DNA from: Flavobacterium piscisymbiosum
Lineage (GTDB): Bacteria; Bacteroidota; Bacteroidia; Flavobacteriales; Flavobacteriaceae
Assembly: GCF_020905295.1 (NCBI RefSeq)
Contig: NZ_JAJJMM010000001.1
Span: 992,001 to 1,056,000, forward strand
Length of the DNA: 64,000 nt
Direction: 5' to 3'
Part shown: positions 17,191 through 26,036 of the stretch, piece after piece
How positions within the stretch are numbered: the first letter of the stretch is position 1
Layout of the letters: each line of letters begins with the position of its first letter
Program-made: the position numbers and the translations under genes
The notes under the pieces: model-generated
Told to the model about the DNA's origin: nothing
The model's database searches: none
What the model saw: the letters and a program-made list of their open reading frames with translations, nothing else

Positions 17191-18831
17191 ATGATTAAAA
17201 AACAAACCACATTGCTCTTATTGCTAATAAGCACGTTTGTATTGGCACAAAAACCAATTTTCACTACTGCCAAAGTAAAATCAGCAACAGTATATTTTAA
17301 TGCCGCCGAATTATCTCAAACTGCAACCGCAACACTTCCAGCTGGTGCGAGCGAAATTGTAATCAAAAATGTCGCGGTGAATTTAAATGAAAATTCTGTG
17401 CAAATTGGCGCACCATCTGGCGTAACAGTTCTTTCGGTTCAATTTACCAATAATTATATTTCAGAATACGAAACAGATTCTAAATCGCCTGCACTAAAAA
17501 TAGTAAGAGACAGTATAGTTTTGGTTCAGAAGGAAATTCAGAAAGTGAATAATACGATTAATTCAGAAAACAAAACGATACAGCTTTTAGATAAAAACCA
17601 ACAGATTTCGGGAGTAAACTCAGGTTTGAACGTAACCGAATTAATGAAAATGGTGGATTATTATAAAAATAAGCAAATCGAGATTGCCAACAACATTAAT
17701 ACGCTTTCTGATAAACAGCAAAAATTAAACGAATTACTGTATAAATTACAAAGCAAACTGGAAATTAATGCTAACAAAGAAGAAAAAACTTCATCAGGTA
17801 AATTAATTGTTCAGGTTATGAATGAAGTTGCAGGAATCGTTCCCTTAGACATTTCATACTTAACAAATAATGCTTCGTGGACTCCGTTTTATGACTTACG
17901 TGCCGAAAGTGTTACAGCGCCAATTAATATGATGTACAAAGCTCAGGTTGTTCAGAATACCGGAATCGACTGGAAAAAAGTAAAACTTACTTTGTCAAGC
18001 GGAATGCCAAATCAAAACAATCAGGCACCAATATTAAGTTCGTGGTTTTTGAGAGACAATAGTTTTGCTCAAAATGGTTATGGATCGCAAAGAAATAAAA
18101 TGAATCAATTACAAGGACGAGTTGCAGGACTTGCTGTAGAGAGCAACGAATTGAAGGAAGTTGTTGTAACGGCACCTGTAATAAAAAAATCATCTGTTTC
18201 AAGTTATACAACTGTCGAAGAAAATCAATTGAATGTTTCGTTTGATATTGATATTCCTTACGATATTTTATCGAACGGGAAAGTTCATAGCGTTTCTTTA
18301 AAAGAAATAAAATTACCTGCATCTTATAAATATTATGCTGCACCAAGAGTAGAAAACGAAGCTTTTCTGTTAGCTGAAATTGCAGATTACAGTAAGTATA
18401 ATTTACTAAGAGGTGAAGCCAATATTATTTTTGAAGGCATGTATGTTGGTAAAACTTTTATAGAACCGAACCAAACGAGCGATACTTTGAATCTGAGCAT
18501 GGGACGTGATAAAAAGGTTTCGATTAAGCGAGAAAAAGTGGCTGATAAATCAGGAACTAAGTTTTTATCTGCCAAGAAAGAACAGACTTTTACTTTTGAT
18601 ATCACAGTAAGAAATAATAAAAAAGAAGCGGTCGAATTGTTATTGAAAGATCAATATCCGTTAAGTACCAATAAAGAAATAGAGGTAGAATTACTGCAAA
18701 GTGACGGTGCAAAAGTGAATACAGAAACCGGAATTTTGACCTGGCAATTGCAGCTAAAACCAAATGAAAACAAGAAATTCAGAATTAGTTATAAAGTCAG
18801 ATATCCAAAAGACCAGAATTTGAATTTATAA
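17191..18831 (+). CDS. DUF4139 (mucoidy inhibitor MuiA-like) protein with SusC-like plug segment
   Basis: 546-residue exported protein (signal MIKKQTTLLLLLISTFVLAQ). The N-terminal DUF4140 part starts AKVKSATVYFNAAELSQTATATLPAG, with a coiled coil at about 110-200; DUF4139 then starts at ISYLTNNASWTPFYDLRAES and continues to the end. Between the DUF4139 strands is an insertion of about 40 residues holding LQGRVAGLAV and LKEVVVTAPVIKK, both typical of the plug region of SusC/TonB-dependent receptors. Function unknown; MuiA relatives affect capsule and envelope. It begins 67 bp after the transpeptidase-like gene, possibly with its own promoter. A palindrome follows. Confidence 0.85.
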   Translation: MIKKQTTLLLLLISTFVLAQKPIFTTAKVKSATVYFNAAELSQTATATLPAGASEIVIKNVAVNLNENSVQIGAPSGVTVLSVQFTNNYISEYETDSKSPALKIVRDSIVLVQKEIQKVNNTINSENKTIQLLDKNQQISGVNSGLNVTELMKMVDYYKNKQIEIANNINTLSDKQQKLNELLYKLQSKLEINANKEEKTSSGKLIVQVMNEVAGIVPLDISYLTNNASWTPFYDLRAESVTAPINMMYKAQVVQNTGIDWKKVKLTLSSGMPNQNNQAPILSSWFLRDNSFAQNGYGSQRNKMNQLQGRVAGLAVESNELKEVVVTAPVIKKSSVSSYTTVEENQLNVSFDIDIPYDILSNGKVHSVSLKEIKLPASYKYYAAPRVENEAFLLAEIADYSKYNLLRGEANIIFEGMYVGKTFIEPNQTSDTLNLSMGRDKKVSIKREKVADKSGTKFLSAKKEQTFTFDITVRNNKKEAVELLLKDQYPLSTNKEIEVELLQSDGAKVNTETGILTWQLQLKPNENKKFRISYKVRYPKDQNLNL

Positions 18832-18845
18832 AAAAAACCGAATTG

Positions 18846-18905
18846 AAACACAAATTCCACTAATTTTCACGGATTAATCTGTGTTTATTAGTGGAATTTG
18901 TGTTT
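18846..18905. terminator. 19-bp perfect inverted repeat between convergent genes
   Basis: Arms 18846-18864 and 18887-18905 are exact reverse complements (AAACACAAATTCCACTAAT). It separates the DUF4139 gene (rightward) from the aldo/keto reductase gene (leftward) and could serve both as a terminator, though without a long T-run. The wording also resembles dispersed genome repeats. Confidence 0.5.
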
Positions 18906-18920
18906 AATCTAAAACTCTAA

Positions 18921-19958
18921 TTAAGGAGCCGGATCAGGAATTATCGCCTGAACTCCCGCTATTTCGGTTAAGATTTCTTTCGATAAAAAGACATCAATTG
19001 TGTCGATGTTTTCTTTTAATTGTTCCATTGTGGTTGCACCAATAATCGCGCTCGTTAAAAACGGTTGTTGCAAAACAAATCCTAATGCCAATTCTGTCAA
19101 TGTCAGGCCGTGTTTTTTAGCAATTTCCTGATACAATCTTGTCGCTTGCAAACATTGATCACTATTGTAACGTGTGTACTGCGGGAAAAGATTGATTCTT
19201 GCGTTTGGATGTGCTTCTCCGGTTAAAAACTTACCTGTTAAAACTCCAAAAGCCAAAGGAGAATAAGCCAGCAAACCTACATTTTCATATTTTGAAACTT
19301 CGGCAGAACCTACTTCAAAAAGACGATTTAATAAATTATACGGATTTTGAACGGTTTTGATTCTTGGCAAATTGTGGTATTTGCTTTCTTCCAGCAGACG
19401 CATCATTCCCCAGGCATTTTCGTTAGAAACCCCAATGTGTTTTATTTTTCCTTCTTTGATTAATCCATCAAAAGTTTCGAGGGTTTCTCTAAAATTATCT
19501 TCCCATTCAGCATCGTGATCTTTAAAACCGCGTTGTCCGAAATAATTAGTTGGTCGCTCCGGCCAATGCATTTGGTACAAATCGATATAATCTGTCTGAA
19601 GACGTTTTAAGCTATTTTCTAATGCGTATTTAATACTTTCCGGAGAGAAATCTACTTTCTCACGCATATAAGTAAAATTAGGATTTGGACCCGCAATTTT
19701 AGAGGCCAAAACCACTTTTTCGCGATTTCCTGTTTTCTTGAACCAGGTTCCTATAATTTTCTCGGTACTTCCGTAAGTGCTTTCGTTTGCAGGAACTGAA
19801 TACATTTCGGCAGTATCAAAAAAGTTAATTCCTCTTTCGAGTGCATAATCCATTTGTTGATGTCCTTCTGCTTCAGTATTTTGCTGCCCGAAAGTCATTG
19901 TTCCGAGGTTTATTTTACTAACTTTTATGTCGGTGTTGGGTAGTGTGGTATATTTCAT
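18921..19958 (-). CDS. Aldo/keto reductase (Tas-like)
   Basis: NADPH-dependent oxidoreductase with a TIM-barrel fold, 345 residues. It starts MKYTTLPNTDIKVSKINLGTMTFG, as in E. coli Tas. Catalytic tetrad candidates: Asp and Tyr in FFDTAEMYSVP, Lys in VVLASKIAGP, His in LYQMHWPERP. The cofactor-loop signature IIGATTMEQLKENI is near the end. The physiological substrate cannot be told from sequence. It stands alone; upstream is a repeat-rich gap. Confidence 0.92.
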   Translation of the reverse strand: MKYTTLPNTDIKVSKINLGTMTFGQQNTEAEGHQQMDYALERGINFFDTAEMYSVPANESTYGSTEKIIGTWFKKTGNREKVVLASKIAGPNPNFTYMREKVDFSPESIKYALENSLKRLQTDYIDLYQMHWPERPTNYFGQRGFKDHDAEWEDNFRETLETFDGLIKEGKIKHIGVSNENAWGMMRLLEESKYHNLPRIKTVQNPYNLLNRLFEVGSAEVSKYENVGLLAYSPLAFGVLTGKFLTGEAHPNARINLFPQYTRYNSDQCLQATRLYQEIAKKHGLTLTELALGFVLQQPFLTSAIIGATTMEQLKENIDTIDVFLSKEILTEIAGVQAIIPDPAP

Positions 19959-20135
19959 TTCTTTTGAGTTGCTAAGTTGCTGAGTGACTAAGATTCTAAG
20001 TTTACAGCTTTTGAATTATAAAACTCAAAGATACGACGGGATTTTTCAAATGAAAATTGTACAAAAGTTAAAAAAAGGATAAGGTTTTTTTTAAGGTTCT
20101 GAGTTGCTAAGATTCTAAGTCACTAAGTTTTATTT
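19959..20135. repeat. TTCTAAG-type short repeats
   Basis: The gap upstream of the aldo/keto reductase holds two clusters of short words: GAGTTGCTAAGTTGCTGAGTG around 19968 and GAGTTGCTAAGATTCTAAG around 20101. Related clusters lie at 20803-20842 (inverted sense) and 35250-35286. They look like one family of dispersed intergenic repeats. No gene is present. Confidence 0.6.
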
Positions 20136-20148
20136 TTGATAAACAAAA

Positions 20149-20175
20149 AAGGTTCAAAGTAAAACTTTGAACCTT
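20149..20175 (-). terminator. Terminator after the toxin-antitoxin operon
   Basis: 12-bp arms 20149-20160 and 20164-20175 (AAGGTTCAAAGT and complement) with a 3-nt loop. On the minus strand the stem is followed by TTTTTTGTTT, a standard intrinsic terminator for the leftward toxin gene that ends at 20179. Confidence 0.8.
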
Positions 20176-20178
20176 CTG

Positions 20179-20478
20179 TTATTTTAAGCTTTTCAAAGGA
20201 TTTTGAAACGAATTAAAAACCCTAATTACAAAAATTGAGTTTTCTTTAATCTGATATAATACTTTATAATTTCTAATGATAATTCGTCGGCAATCAAATC
20301 TATATTCATCTACCTGAAATTGTTCAGCAAATAAAATACTATTTGTACAATTAAACAATTCATCTCTAATTTGAATTGCTTTTTCTTTAGAGACCACTTT
20401 CTTCAATGAAATATAAATATCTTTTAAATCTTCTTTCGCAATCTTAGTCCAAAAAACTACAAGTTTACTATTACTCAT
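20179..20478 (-). CDS. RelE/ParE-superfamily toxin
   Basis: 99 residues with the ParE/RelE plan: FWTKIAKEDLKDIYISLKK helix, a second helix (KAIQIRDELFNC), then strands RFDCRRIIIRNYKVLYQI and FVIRVFNSFQNP. Members either cleave ribosome-bound mRNA or poison gyrase; sequence alone does not decide which. It overlaps the upstream 83-residue gene by 8 bp in the antitoxin-then-toxin order typical of these modules. Its product is the second gene of the leftward pair and is followed by an intrinsic terminator. Confidence 0.85.
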   Translation of the reverse strand: MSNSKLVVFWTKIAKEDLKDIYISLKKVVSKEKAIQIRDELFNCTNSILFAEQFQVDEYRFDCRRIIIRNYKVLYQIKENSIFVIRVFNSFQNPLKSLK

Positions 20479-20722
20479 TATCCCAATCTTGCATTTCTTT
20501 CGATAAATCTTCTTTTGAAATTATTCGATTGTATTTTACATCATTCAATCCTTCCTCAACTTTATTATTATATTCAGATAAAGTTAAAGGATTCCCCTGC
20601 GCATCATATGAAACCACTTCATTTAAATAGTTATCAAACACAGAAGAAACAATTCTTAATACTCTTTCATCAGCAAGATCTAATTGATGACGTATTTTAT
20701 CTTTTAATTCTGGAAGTCCCAT
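20471..20722 (-). CDS. Antitoxin partner of the RelE/ParE-type toxin
   Basis: 83-residue acidic protein (MGLPELKDKIRHQLDLADERVLRIVSSV at the N-terminus) with an extended C-terminal half ending EDLSKEMQDWDNE. The N-terminal helices may form the dimer or DNA-binding part, while the disordered acidic tail would wrap the toxin. Called from size, order and 8-bp overlap with the toxin gene; no named antitoxin domain was recognised. Confidence 0.7.
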   Translation of the reverse strand: MGLPELKDKIRHQLDLADERVLRIVSSVFDNYLNEVVSYDAQGNPLTLSEYNNKVEEGLNDVKYNRIISKEDLSKEMQDWDNE

Positions 20723-20771
20723 AATTATAGCTTTTTTAGAGTTTCAAAGTTACAAAAATATAAAATCAAAA

Positions 20772-20800
20772 AAGGCCCAAAGTTCAAAACTCTGAGCCCT
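20772..20800 (-). terminator. Probable terminator after the OmpA-type gene
   Basis: An imperfect stem (GGCCCAAAGTT / AACTCTGAGCC) is followed on the minus strand by a run of T. It lies between the end of the OmpA-type gene (20842) and the start of the antitoxin gene (20722). Confidence 0.5.
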
Positions 20801-20841
20801 TATAAAATCTTAGCAACTTAGTCCCTTAGAATCTTAGCAAC

Positions 20842-21786
20842 TTAATTAATACTATTCAACATATCAGCGATTTCATCTAATCTTGGTGTTAAGATGATTT
20901 CGATTCTACGGTTTTTAGCTTTTCCTTCCGGGGTAGCATTACTCGCTAGCGGAGAAAACTCGCTGCGCCCTGCTGCTGTTAGTTTTTGTTTGTTTATTTT
21001 AGCGTTTTCGCTTAAAATATTTACAATTGCCGTAGCTCGTTTAGTCGATAAATCCCAGTTGTTTGCAATTGGTCCTGAACCTGCATACGGATCATCATCT
21101 GTATGACCTTCGATAAGAACCGAAAGATCGGGATTGTCTCCTAATACTTTTCCTAATTCTACAACTGCTTTTCTACCTTCGGTTCCAACGGCCCAGCTAC
21201 CTGAATTAAAAAGTAATTTGTTCTCCATAGAAACATATACTTTTCCGTTTTTTTGTTCCACAGTCAAACCTTTACCTTCAAAACCGTTTAAGGCTTTAGA
21301 TAAAGTTTCTTTTAGTTTGCGCATTGCTTCTTCTTTTGCAGCAATCATTGCTTCAAGTTCATTCAAACGACTTGCTGTTTTATCAAGACTCGCTTGTTCT
21401 TCGGCAAGTTTTTTTGATTTTGCTTCTAATTGAGCTAACAATTCACGGTTTTTAGCCATGTTTTTCTCTAATGCATCGTTGCTGTTTTTCTCTAATGCAT
21501 TGTATGAATCCTGCAAAACTTTGAATTTGTTTTGTGCTGCAGCCAAATCGGCTTTTTGTTTTGCCAATTCGTCTTTGGTTGCATTTAGATCTTTGGTTAG
21601 ATTATCACGTTCTAATTCTAACTGATTTTTTGATTTTTGTAAATCGGCATTTTGATCTGCGATTGAACGGTTTTCTTTTTTAAGATCTGAATATTTTGTT
21701 TCAAGATCGTTGTAAATTTTCTTGGATACGCATGAAGTCATAGACATAGCTAGAACTAGTAATCCGATGGAGGCCTTTTTAATCAT
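20842..21786 (-). CDS. OmpA-family lipoprotein with coiled-coil stalk
   Basis: 314 residues: lipobox MSMTSC (Cys19), a long coiled coil (about 25-165; heptads such as LETKYSDLKKENRSIADQNADL and LAAQNKFKVLQDSY) and a C-terminal OmpA peptidoglycan-binding domain (LLFNSGSWAVGTEGRKAVVELGKVL, LIEGHTDDDPY, LSTKRATAIVNIL, NRRIEIIL). It would be anchored by lipid in the outer membrane and bind diaminopimelate in peptidoglycan through GHTDD...R residues, tying envelope layers together. Monocistronic. Confidence 0.92.
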   Translation of the reverse strand: MIKKASIGLLVLAMSMTSCVSKKIYNDLETKYSDLKKENRSIADQNADLQKSKNQLELERDNLTKDLNATKDELAKQKADLAAAQNKFKVLQDSYNALEKNSNDALEKNMAKNRELLAQLEAKSKKLAEEQASLDKTASRLNELEAMIAAKEEAMRKLKETLSKALNGFEGKGLTVEQKNGKVYVSMENKLLFNSGSWAVGTEGRKAVVELGKVLGDNPDLSVLIEGHTDDDPYAGSGPIANNWDLSTKRATAIVNILSENAKINKQKLTAAGRSEFSPLASNATPEGKAKNRRIEIILTPRLDEIADMLNSIN

Positions 21787-21910
21787 ATTACTTTTTGGTT
21801 TTTATTTTTGGGGAGCATTAATAATCAACAATGTCAAAATTCAATATCAATAACAATATTAATATTGAATTTTTAACTCGCTATTCTCTCAACAAGAACA
21901 GTACCAAACT

Positions 21911-22672
21911 TTACTCGATTTCGACTAAAACCGGGCAATGATCTGAATGTACGGCGTCCGGAAGAATTACGGCACGTTTTAATCTGTGCTGTAAAGAGTC
22001 GCTTACTAAATTATAATCGATACGCCAGCCTTTGTTATTTCCTCTGGCTCCGGCGCGGTAACTCCACCATGAATAATGATGCGGATCTTTATTGAAATGA
22101 CGGAAACTGTCGACAAAACCTGATTTCATAAAGCCATCAAGCCAGGCACGTTCTGCAGGTAAAAATCCAGAAACGGTTTTGTTACGAACGGGATCGTGAA
22201 TATCAATGGCTTCGTGGCAAATGTTGTAATCGCCACAAATAATTAAATTAGGTATTGTTAGCTTTAGCTCGTTAATATAAGTTTGAAAGTCATCCATAAA
22301 CATAAATTTATGATCTAATCTTTCAATATTTGTTCCCGACGGAAGGTAGAGACTCATTACAGAACAATCGTCGAAATCGGCACGAAGGTTACGTCCTTCA
22401 AAATCCATGTGCTGAATTCCGGTTCCGTAAACTACATTATTGGGTTTTGTTTTGGATAAAATAGCTACTCCGCTGTAACCTTTTTTGGTAGCGGGATAAT
22501 AGTATTGATACGGATAACCGGCATCTTTTATTAAATCGACCGGAATTTGTTCTTCGGTGGCTTTTATTTCCTGAAGACAAATAACATCAGGGTTGGCATT
22601 TCGTAACCATTCGATAAAGCCTTTAGTTATTGCGGCGCGTATTCCGTTTACATTATAAGAAATAATTTTCAT
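21911..22672 (-). CDS. xth: Exodeoxyribonuclease III
   Basis: AP endonuclease / 3'-5' exonuclease of base excision repair, 253 residues. Conserved EEP-fold residues are seen: Asn in SYNVNGIRA, Glu in VICLQEIKA, Tyr in MSLYLPSG, Asp and Asn in ICGDYNICHE, and the C-terminal SDHCPV His. Divergent from the acyltransferase gene, with a shared 118-bp promoter region. Confidence 0.96.
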   Translation of the reverse strand: MKIISYNVNGIRAAITKGFIEWLRNANPDVICLQEIKATEEQIPVDLIKDAGYPYQYYYPATKKGYSGVAILSKTKPNNVVYGTGIQHMDFEGRNLRADFDDCSVMSLYLPSGTNIERLDHKFMFMDDFQTYINELKLTIPNLIICGDYNICHEAIDIHDPVRNKTVSGFLPAERAWLDGFMKSGFVDSFRHFNKDPHHYSWWSYRAGARGNNKGWRIDYNLVSDSLQHRLKRAVILPDAVHSDHCPVLVEIE

Positions 22673-22753
22673 CAGTGTTTTTTTAAGGATTCCAAATGTA
22701 ATAAAAAAGTGGAAAGTTTGTGTTTGAAACAGCGAAAAGTAGACTTTTTTGTT

Positions 22754-22761
22754 ATCTTTGT
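22754..22761 (+). promoter_or_regulatory. Putative -7 promoter box of the acyltransferase gene
   Basis: TATCTTTG fits TAnnTTTG, 30 nt before the ATG. The nearest upstream TTG (22724-22726) is 27 nt away, slightly longer than usual. Confidence 0.5.
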
Positions 22762-22790
22762 TCGCTGCTCTAATAAATTAAAAATAGTAC

Positions 22791-24593
22791 ATGGGTTTAG
22801 TTACCGCGAAAGAAGTTGCAAAGGCAATAAATGTTGAGAAGTACGGAGTTCTTGGTACTTTTTCAGGCTGGATTCTTATGAAGGTCCTTAAAATTTCTAC
22901 CCTTAATAAAATTTACGATCATAATAAACATTTAGAAGACGTTGCGTTTTTAAACGGAGTATTGGATGAATTGCAAATTAAGTTTGAAATTCCGGAAGAA
23001 GATTTAAAACGTTTACCTAAAGATGGCGCTTATATTACCATTTCAAATCACCCGCTTGGAGGAATTGATGGTATTTTATTATTGAAATTAATGCTCGAAA
23101 GAGAACCAAATTTCAAGATTATCGCCAACTTTTTATTACACCGAATTGTTCCGCTAAAAAAATACATTATGCCGGTTAATCCTTTTGAGAATCATAGGGA
23201 TGCTAAATCGAGCGTAGTTGGGATTAAAGAAACTTTGCGTCATTTAAGTGATGGAAAACCGTTGGGAATTTTCCCTGCCGGGGAAGTTTCGACCTACAGA
23301 GATGGAAAATTAGTTGTGGATAAACCTTGGGAAGAAGGCGCTCTAAAATTGATTAGAAAAGCCAAAGTTCCGGTTGTACCGATTTATTTTCACGCAAAAA
23401 ACAGCCGATTATTTTATTGGCTTTCTAAAATTGATGATACCTTAAGAACTGCCAAATTACCATCGGAATTGCTTACGCAGAAAGATCGTGTAATTAAAGT
23501 TCGTATTGGAAAACCAATTTCTGTAAACGAACAAAACGAGTTTGAATCGTTTGAAGATTACTCTGAATTCCTGAGAAAGAAGACTTATATGCTTGCCAAT
23601 CCTTTCGAAAAGGACCATAAATTACTGGACACTGCAAGTTTAAAAATACCAAAAGCACCTAAAAAAATCGTTACGCCTGCAAACGAACTAGAAATGATTA
23701 ACGAAGTAAACGCGTTAAGAAACAGTGATTGCCGTTTGTTGCAGAGTAAAAATTACGAAGTATTTTTTGCAAGAGCAAAATCTATTCCGAATATTCTGCA
23801 CGAAATTGGCCGTTTGCGCGAAATCACTTTTCGTGAAGTAGGTGAAGGAACTAATGAATCTATTGATTTAGACAAATTCGACCAATATTATCACCATATG
23901 TTTTTATGGGATGATGAAACCAAAAAAATTGCCGGTGCCTATCGTATGGGATTGGGTTCTGAAATTTACCCTAAATACGGAATTGAAGGTTTTTACTTGA
24001 ATGATTTATTTAGATTCGAACCTGAATTGCATGATATGATGCACAAGTCGATCGAAATGGGTCGTGCGTTTATCATAAAGGAATATCAGCAAAAACCAAT
24101 GCCTTTGTTCCTTTTATGGAAAGGTATTATTCATACTACATTACGTTATCCTGAACATAAATATTTATTGGGCGGAGTAAGTATCAGTAATCAATTCTCT
24201 GACTTTTCGAAATCACTTATGATTGAGTTTATGAAGTCGAATTATTATGATCCTTATATTGCGCAATACATTCACCCGAAGAAAGCGTATAAGGTAAAAC
24301 TAAAAGATGCTGATAAAGATTTCATCTTTGATGAAGCAGAATCTGACTTAAACAAATTCGATAAAATCATTGACGAACTAGAACCTGGAAATTTACGTTT
24401 GCCGGTTTTAATTAAAAAATACATCAAGCAAAATGCACGTGTTGTAGCTTTTAACGTCGATCCTTTGTTCAACAATGCCGTAGATGGTTTGATGTACATA
24501 AGAATCGCAGATATTCCTGAAAGTACTATGAAACCTGTTATCGAAGAGTTTCAGATAGAATTGGAACGTAAATTATCTGAGAAAGAAGATTAA
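22791..24593 (+). CDS. olsF: Bifunctional lysophospholipid-type O-acyltransferase / GNAT N-acyltransferase (OlsF-like)
   Basis: 600 residues with two acyltransferase modules. The N-terminal PlsC-like domain has NHPLGGIDG (the HxxxxD-type site), then FPAGEVSTY and VPIYFHAKNSRLFYWL. The C-terminal part (about 300-590) is a GNAT-like acyl-ACP acyltransferase of the OlsB/hemolysin kind: YEVFFARAKSIPNILHEIGRLREITFREVGEGTN, then GAYRMGLGSEI and EMGRAFIIKEYQ. This order is that of OlsF, which N-acylates ornithine and then O-acylates it to make ornithine lipid in Flavobacterium and Serratia. Amino-acid specificity (ornithine versus glycine or others) is not readable from sequence. A strong terminator follows. 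Confidence 0.85.
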   Translation: MGLVTAKEVAKAINVEKYGVLGTFSGWILMKVLKISTLNKIYDHNKHLEDVAFLNGVLDELQIKFEIPEEDLKRLPKDGAYITISNHPLGGIDGILLLKLMLEREPNFKIIANFLLHRIVPLKKYIMPVNPFENHRDAKSSVVGIKETLRHLSDGKPLGIFPAGEVSTYRDGKLVVDKPWEEGALKLIRKAKVPVVPIYFHAKNSRLFYWLSKIDDTLRTAKLPSELLTQKDRVIKVRIGKPISVNEQNEFESFEDYSEFLRKKTYMLANPFEKDHKLLDTASLKIPKAPKKIVTPANELEMINEVNALRNSDCRLLQSKNYEVFFARAKSIPNILHEIGRLREITFREVGEGTNESIDLDKFDQYYHHMFLWDDETKKIAGAYRMGLGSEIYPKYGIEGFYLNDLFRFEPELHDMMHKSIEMGRAFIIKEYQQKPMPLFLLWKGIIHTTLRYPEHKYLLGGVSISNQFSDFSKSLMIEFMKSNYYDPYIAQYIHPKKAYKVKLKDADKDFIFDEAESDLNKFDKIIDELEPGNLRLPVLIKKYIKQNARVVAFNVDPLFNNAVDGLMYIRIADIPESTMKPVIEEFQIELERKLSEKED

Positions 24594-24614
24594 TTACAAA
24601 ATTTGATATAAAAT

Positions 24615-24652
24615 AAAAAAACTCATAAGCTGCGGCTTATGAGTTTTTTTTT
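24615..24652. terminator. Strong bidirectional intrinsic terminator
   Basis: A 10-bp stem (24621-24630 with 24635-24644, ACTCATAAGC) with loop TGCG, extended by A6 on the left and a T-run on the right. It serves the rightward olsF gene and can serve the leftward SUFU gene. Confidence 0.88.
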
Positions 24653-24686
24653 ATTTTAATACTTTATTTGCTTGTTGCTGTTTACT

Positions 24687-25787
24687 TTAAACAACTTCTT
24701 CCCGATTTAAATTAAATATTTCTTCTCCAATACGATCTAATTTATCAAGCACACCCTCAACTCCGGATTCTATCATTTCTGTTCTTTCTTTATTTGATAT
24801 TGGAACTATCCATAAAAAAGTAGTATTTGATTCTCTATATTGGGGCAATTGAACTTCTGGCAGCACTTTGAGCTTATTGGTAAGTATACCAAAATTAAAT
24901 TTTTCATTAACTCCAGTTTGAAACTCTACAGTATGGCCTTCTGCTAAAAAAGTAACAAAATCCCAAGGTATAGCTGTTATCCCGCTTATAGAGCCCCCAA
25001 TTTTATTTACCTGATCGTTATTCAATGCAGACTTTACAATAACTCCAAGTTCTATTCTATTAACATCACTTGTATTTTCAAAATACATCTCTATTTTGGG
25101 CTGTGGTCGCAATGATACTGCTACTGTTGCAAAAACAACTTTTTCTTCACCTTGATTTACATAAAGGCCTTTTGGGGGCCATTCTGCATTATCAATTGCA
25201 AAATATTTTTCACTTTTACCGAATATTTCATCGTAATAATCTAAAATTTCCGGCTGCAGAATTCTAAAAGGATTCATTTCTTCATCCCATGATTTCAAAA
25301 ATTCGGCTGATTGCTTAACACGCGTGCGCATTTCATTATCTTCTGAAAGTTCCCACGCAAAATCACCTGTTCCTTTACAATCGCGAGCGTATCCGTAAAA
25401 CCCGCCATTACCTCCCCAACTAGGAATGACACATAAAATTTCTCCGTTTTCTAATAACGCCGCTCCATCTCCTTCTTCCAGCCAAACAATTTCCAAAGTA
25501 TTAGCATTCAGTTTTTCCTGTCCTTCCGGAAATTTGCAAAACTCTTTGGTTAACATAGGAGGAACACCTTTTTCCATCAATGCTGTCTCTATTTCATTTG
25601 GCGCTGCACTTAAATTTCTAATCCAGCAGCTTTTTGTACCAAAATCTTCATTATCCCCAAACAGATAAAAGTAGGCAGTTCTATTATCCTGTTCTACAAT
25701 TGCAGTTATTGGACAGCCAGGACTTCTTAGTTCAAGAATAACCTTAGGTTTTTCAATTTTATTATTGTTTCTACTAAATAATCCCAT
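24687..25787 (-). CDS. SUFU (suppressor of fused) domain protein
   Basis: 366 residues. The N-terminal half (about 10-150) is an uncharacterised domain (VILELRSPGCPITAIVEQDNRTAYFYLFG, WLEEGDGAALLENGEILCVIPSWGG). The C-terminal half (about 200-355) fits the bacterial SUFU domain: WPPKGLYVNQGEEKVVFATVAVSLRPQPK, WDFVTFLAEGHTVEF and FLWIVPISNKERTEMIESGVEGVLDKL. Bacterial SUFU proteins often act as immunity proteins against polymorphic toxins. No toxin gene is adjacent, so here it is either an orphan immunity protein or has another role. No signal peptide; cytosolic. Confidence 0.8.
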   Translation of the reverse strand: MGLFSRNNNKIEKPKVILELRSPGCPITAIVEQDNRTAYFYLFGDNEDFGTKSCWIRNLSAAPNEIETALMEKGVPPMLTKEFCKFPEGQEKLNANTLEIVWLEEGDGAALLENGEILCVIPSWGGNGGFYGYARDCKGTGDFAWELSEDNEMRTRVKQSAEFLKSWDEEMNPFRILQPEILDYYDEIFGKSEKYFAIDNAEWPPKGLYVNQGEEKVVFATVAVSLRPQPKIEMYFENTSDVNRIELGVIVKSALNNDQVNKIGGSISGITAIPWDFVTFLAEGHTVEFQTGVNEKFNFGILTNKLKVLPEVQLPQYRESNTTFLWIVPISNKERTEMIESGVEGVLDKLDRIGEEIFNLNREEVV

Positions 25788-26002
25788 GTTTCTATATTTA
25801 TTATTTCAAGATTAAAATTACACTTAAGCAACGTTTTTTATCTAAAAACAATATTAATTTTAAACTAAAATAATGCTTTTTAATTTCAGTTGGCACGAAC
25901 TCATCTCTAAAACTTATGAGAAAACAATTTAACATTTCCTTTTAAATTTTGATTAGCTATACGATCACGTTCTAAGACAAACGCTTAATGTTCACGCTAA
26001 GT

Positions 26003-26030
26003 CAAAAAAAATCCCATTTAAAATGGGATT
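26003..26030 (-). terminator. Terminator after the TM2 gene
   Basis: AATCCCATTT pairs with AAATGGGATT (about 26010-26030); on the minus strand this is followed by TTTTTTT. The gap 25788-26002 holds nothing else recognisable. Confidence 0.75.
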
Positions 26031-26036
26031 AATAAT

